This document shows, one piece after another, positions 61,626-64,000 of a stretch of DNA of 64,000 nucleotides. The translations under genes were made by a program, and so were the position numbers. The stretch is taken from positions 1-64,000 of the forward strand of contig CACWXL010000006.1 in the NCBI GenBank assembly GCA_902764825.1, given 5' to 3'. Origin of the DNA: Oscillospiraceae bacterium (GTDB lineage Bacteria > Bacillota > Clostridia > Saccharofermentanales > Saccharofermentanaceae). Positions within the stretch are counted from its first letter, which is position 1. Each line of letters begins with the position of its first letter. The notes under the pieces were generated by a model, which was given only the letters and a program-made list of their open reading frames with translations, was not told the origin of the DNA and did not search any database.

Positions 61626-63374
61626 TTATCTATATACAGCGCTAGGCAAATGCAGATTATGTGTGTACGGCTGTAAATCAGTGGGGTTTGACACCTTGAA
61701 AAAGTATCCTTCGTCGACTTCCGGACCCTCTATTTGGCTAGGTTGGTCATCGCTTTGTCCTATTCCTCCGTTAAATGACTCTTCCGCTTTTAGCGAATTA
61801 GACACGCGTATTACCTTCTTATAGTTATAAATTATAACATTATTTCTGTCGTGACTAGAGGAAGTGGCGTCAATTACCAATTCTGCTATAACTGATGGAT
61901 TAGGATCTAAATATGACTGAACTGAATAGATTTCACAAACCCACACGAACTTTGGGAAGAGCGCAGAAGAATAAATACCCCTGGCCGAACAGTTTTTATC
62001 TCTAAGATACTTCACTCTCGTCTGGCGAAAATGTCTTGAAGATGCAAGGAAGATTCGCATTACAAGAGGGTTATCCTTTGTACCAATATCAGTCTTGGTC
62101 CATTTGCGAATACCAATATCTTTTCGGCTTAAATTGTCTACAAACAAATCATAAGCATCTTCTGCTTCAAGAAACATTCTTTTAGATAACGGAACCATCA
62201 TGTTTGTAAGTTCAGCTTCCCCAAAAGAAAATCTATCCCTCGAAAATAAACTGCTTACGTTGTTTCCTGCTGCGCCTGTCGCTACCGAATCAATCTTCTT
62301 CCATTCGTATTTAGTATATGGCTTTTTATTGTCATCCATAACTATATACTCATCAAAAAGATCCGCTGTATCTATTACCCATATGGGATCGTTTTCTTTT
62401 TTCTTGTTATAAGAAATCCTTACTCTTTTCTTCATTCGTTCTTCATCTAAATGCTTTTCTCCATGACCAATACAAGTAATGGAATGAAGAGCCCTAGTAT
62501 TCAAGCGTTGAACTCCAACAGCTACAGGAATTCCTGACTCAATGTAATAATGCATATTCCTCTTGAATTGATGCTCATTTTGGAAAGAACGATAAGAATA
62601 TAATCTCGGATAAAAACCAACTTCACTGAACACTCTCGATATTTCTGAATACTTGAGGCCTTTAGTAGGAAGACATCTCTCATAGCCATGCTGATCTACT
62701 CTTTCAAAAACCTCACTGGTAAGAGCTATACGGTAGTCTTGATATTTTCTGCTGAAATAGTCGATCAAGTTTTGAATGGTTACTTCTGCACAAGTGGTAG
62801 TTTCACCATCTTGCATTGAAAAAGGGAAAGCATGAATGCGCAATTGCTTGGATAAAACAACAACTTCATATGTAGCATAACGCATATAGGCGTTTTTATC
62901 GGCAAAGAAATATGGGTTTAACAATGTTCGTCCGATTTTACCATGAACCAACGGGCGTATAACCATAGTTCCCATAAACTTAGTCTCTAATTCTTTTTCT
63001 TCGTATGCATCAATATCGTCTATTGTTCCTTGGAAAAAGAATAACCTTTTGCAAAAACGACTATATTGACGATACTTGCTTGCATAATATAGGTAGAAAC
63101 TATCTCTGTAAAAACGATCTACATAAAACTGTTCCTCAATTAGTGTGAATTCGCGTTGTGATTCAAGTACTGGCACAAGCAAATCATAAAGAATTTTATA
63201 TGCCGGCTCAAAATTACCGATGTTATCCTCATCATAATTGTTGGGATCAATATTCAATAAATAACATAATAAAGTTGGCAATTCAGATTTTTCCGAAATC
63301 CAAAAATATTGCTTATACTGTTCAGCATCAATCTGAACTTCGTCGTCAGAACTTGTTATGGCACTAAAATCCAT
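61626..63374 (-). CDS. Papain-fold (C39-like) cysteine-peptidase-like protein
   Basis: 582 residues, no signal peptide. A plausible catalytic triad is visible: Cys195 in MQDGETTTCAEVTIQNLIDYF, with a Gln seven residues before it as oxyanion residue; His297 in ALHSITCIGHG; Asp335 in IWVIDTADL. The spacing and contexts fit a papain-like peptidase or transglutaminase fold of the C39 kind. The N-terminal 150 and C-terminal 200 residues match no family I know. It overlaps the upstream gene by 19 bases. Being cytosolic and on AT-rich DNA beside other defence genes, it may be part of a defence system (inference). Confidence 0.6.
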   Translation of the reverse strand: MDFSAITSSDDEVQIDAEQYKQYFWISEKSELPTLLCYLLNIDPNNYDEDNIGNFEPAYKILYDLLVPVLESQREFTLIEEQFYVDRFYRDSFYLYYASKYRQYSRFCKRLFFFQGTIDDIDAYEEKELETKFMGTMVIRPLVHGKIGRTLLNPYFFADKNAYMRYATYEVVVLSKQLRIHAFPFSMQDGETTTCAEVTIQNLIDYFSRKYQDYRIALTSEVFERVDQHGYERCLPTKGLKYSEISRVFSEVGFYPRLYSYRSFQNEHQFKRNMHYYIESGIPVAVGVQRLNTRALHSITCIGHGEKHLDEERMKKRVRISYNKKKENDPIWVIDTADLFDEYIVMDDNKKPYTKYEWKKIDSVATGAAGNNVSSLFSRDRFSFGEAELTNMMVPLSKRMFLEAEDAYDLFVDNLSRKDIGIRKWTKTDIGTKDNPLVMRIFLASSRHFRQTRVKYLRDKNCSARGIYSSALFPKFVWVCEIYSVQSYLDPNPSVIAELVIDATSSSHDRNNVIIYNYKKVIRVSNSLKAEESFNGGIGQSDDQPSQIEGPEVDEGYFFKVSNPTDLQPYTHNLHLPSAVYR

Positions 63375-64000
63375 CGTTCGCTACTTCCTTTTCCTATCGA
63401 TTCAAGGATGCCTTTACTGCTTAAACTTTTCATTACGGCTCCTATGGTTTCTGAATCAATTTTACACTTATCGTTATTCTCGCCTGTGCGGAAACAACAG
63501 CCCTCAGTTTGGTAATCACAAAACTGTTCTTTATAAATATCGCCGTATAAGGATTCCCTAACTGAACAGCATTGAATATCAGAAGCGCTAAAAATCTTCT
63601 TGCCACCTCTATGCAATTCGTATATTCGTGCAAATACACATTCTTCGCTGATATCTAACTTCTTTATAGCCTTCTGAAGGTAATGAATAACTTCCATCAC
63701 CATAGGACCAAAAGTCTTCAAATTTGAAATTGGATCTTTTGGATTCCACTTTGTTAGTAATCCATACTTTACAAGAAACCAAATAGCATCCAATATTGAT
63801 CTCTTCTTCAATTCAGAAAAAACAACAACATGATCTTTGCCGACTTTAAGTGCCTGATACTGATCATAATCATCACAGACAGAATAAATATCTGCATCAT
63901 TAGAATCGGATTCACCCTGTTCAGAATTAATCAGAACATAAGCAACAACACTTGCAACATCCTTATCTTTCATTTTGAGTTGTTTGGGCAAAGAAAGGCC
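63356..64000 (-). CDS. Hypothetical protein, N-terminus outside the window
   Basis: The frame is open to the window edge (a TTG at 63991 is a possible start, but upstream codons continue in frame), so it is treated as partial. About 214 residues are visible. The N-terminal part has SVCDDYDQYQALKVGKDHVVVFSELKK; a Cys-rich part (QCCSVRESLYG...CDYQTEGCCFRTGENNDKC) and a winged-helix-like end (IGAVMKSLSSKGILESIGKGSSERWILV) follow. It overlaps the papain-like gene by 19 bases, so the two are translationally linked. The family is unknown. Confidence 0.6.
   Translation of the reverse strand, partial: GLSLPKQLKMKDKDVASVVAYVLINSEQGESDSNDADIYSVCDDYDQYQALKVGKDHVVVFSELKKRSILDAIWFLVKYGLLTKWNPKDPISNLKTFGPMVMEVIHYLQKAIKKLDISEECVFARIYELHRGGKKIFSASDIQCCSVRESLYGDIYKEQFCDYQTEGCCFRTGENNDKCKIDSETIGAVMKSLSSKGILESIGKGSSERWILVP

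Noticed and set aside
1..64000. tRNA, rRNA, integrase, transposase or replication origin
   Set aside because: I looked for these by eye and found no convincing instance; a covariance-model search would be needed for small RNAs.

Overview
The window reads as the chromosome of a Gram-positive anaerobe of the class Clostridia (Bacillota), probably a gut or rumen organism. The signs are strong AGGAGG-type ribosome sites, many lipobox lipoproteins, BspA-type leucine-rich-repeat surface proteins, a secreted family 16 glucanase, a YfhO-type membrane glycosyltransferase and a DUF6465 protein. Genus-level placement is not supported by anything I can see. No rRNA, tRNA, integrase or transposase was found.

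Layout. 1-3.1 kb: the tail of a methyltransferase, three GNAT acetyltransferases, a type A chloramphenicol acetyltransferase and a small membrane protein. 3.1-5.5 kb: an AraC regulator divergent from a GH16 glucanase lipoprotein. 5.6-9.4 kb: a DUF4003 protein, a repeat-rich intergenic region with a 140-bp inverted-repeat element, and a two-component system. 9.4-20 kb: lipoproteins (one a zinc metallopeptidase), two PEBP-like proteins, a TetR regulator with an alpha/beta hydrolase, and membrane proteins. 20.1-31.4 kb: three large secreted BspA-like proteins, each with a micro-protein gene directly behind it; the three micro-proteins share a D-V-I-x-x-S motif. 31.5-35.5 kb: a duplicated two-gene cassette (zinc-ribbon membrane protein plus small membrane partner) and a lysine-rich DUF6465 protein. 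35.6-42.6 kb: YfhO-like protein, membrane-fused Ntn hydrolase, a Ser/Thr/Lys-rich membrane protein and a metallo-beta-lactamase-fold hydrolase.

42.6-56.6 kb is a visibly AT-rich accessory (defence) island. Its core is a type III-A CRISPR-Cas operon on the minus strand, in the order cas6-csm1(cas10)-csm2-csm3-csm4-csm5-csm6, with a small CRISPR array at each end. Both arrays have leaders carrying GTGGCAAA boxes at identical distances. Cas10 keeps GGDD (signal synthesis) but has lost the HD nuclease motif. Csm3 and Csm6 look intact. Cas1 is truncated before its C-terminal catalytic residues and no cas2 is present, so the locus looks able to interfere but not to acquire spacers. A WYL-domain regulator lies beside it, divergent from three tiny membrane proteins; the shared control region holds two good promoters and a set of TTCATAT/ATATGAA sites. 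AbiH and two unknown small proteins follow the CRISPR locus.

56.7-61.2 kb: two tandem dynamin-like GTPases and a small partner, with base composition like the rest of the chromosome. 61.3-64 kb: AT-rich again, with an operon of an unknown protein (cut by the window end), a papain-fold cysteine-peptidase-like protein with a visible Cys/His/Asp triad, and a 61-residue protein. The most interesting candidates for something undescribed are the BspA/micro-protein pairs, the WYL/tiny-membrane-protein module attached to the type III-A locus, and the papain-like protein with its small partner.
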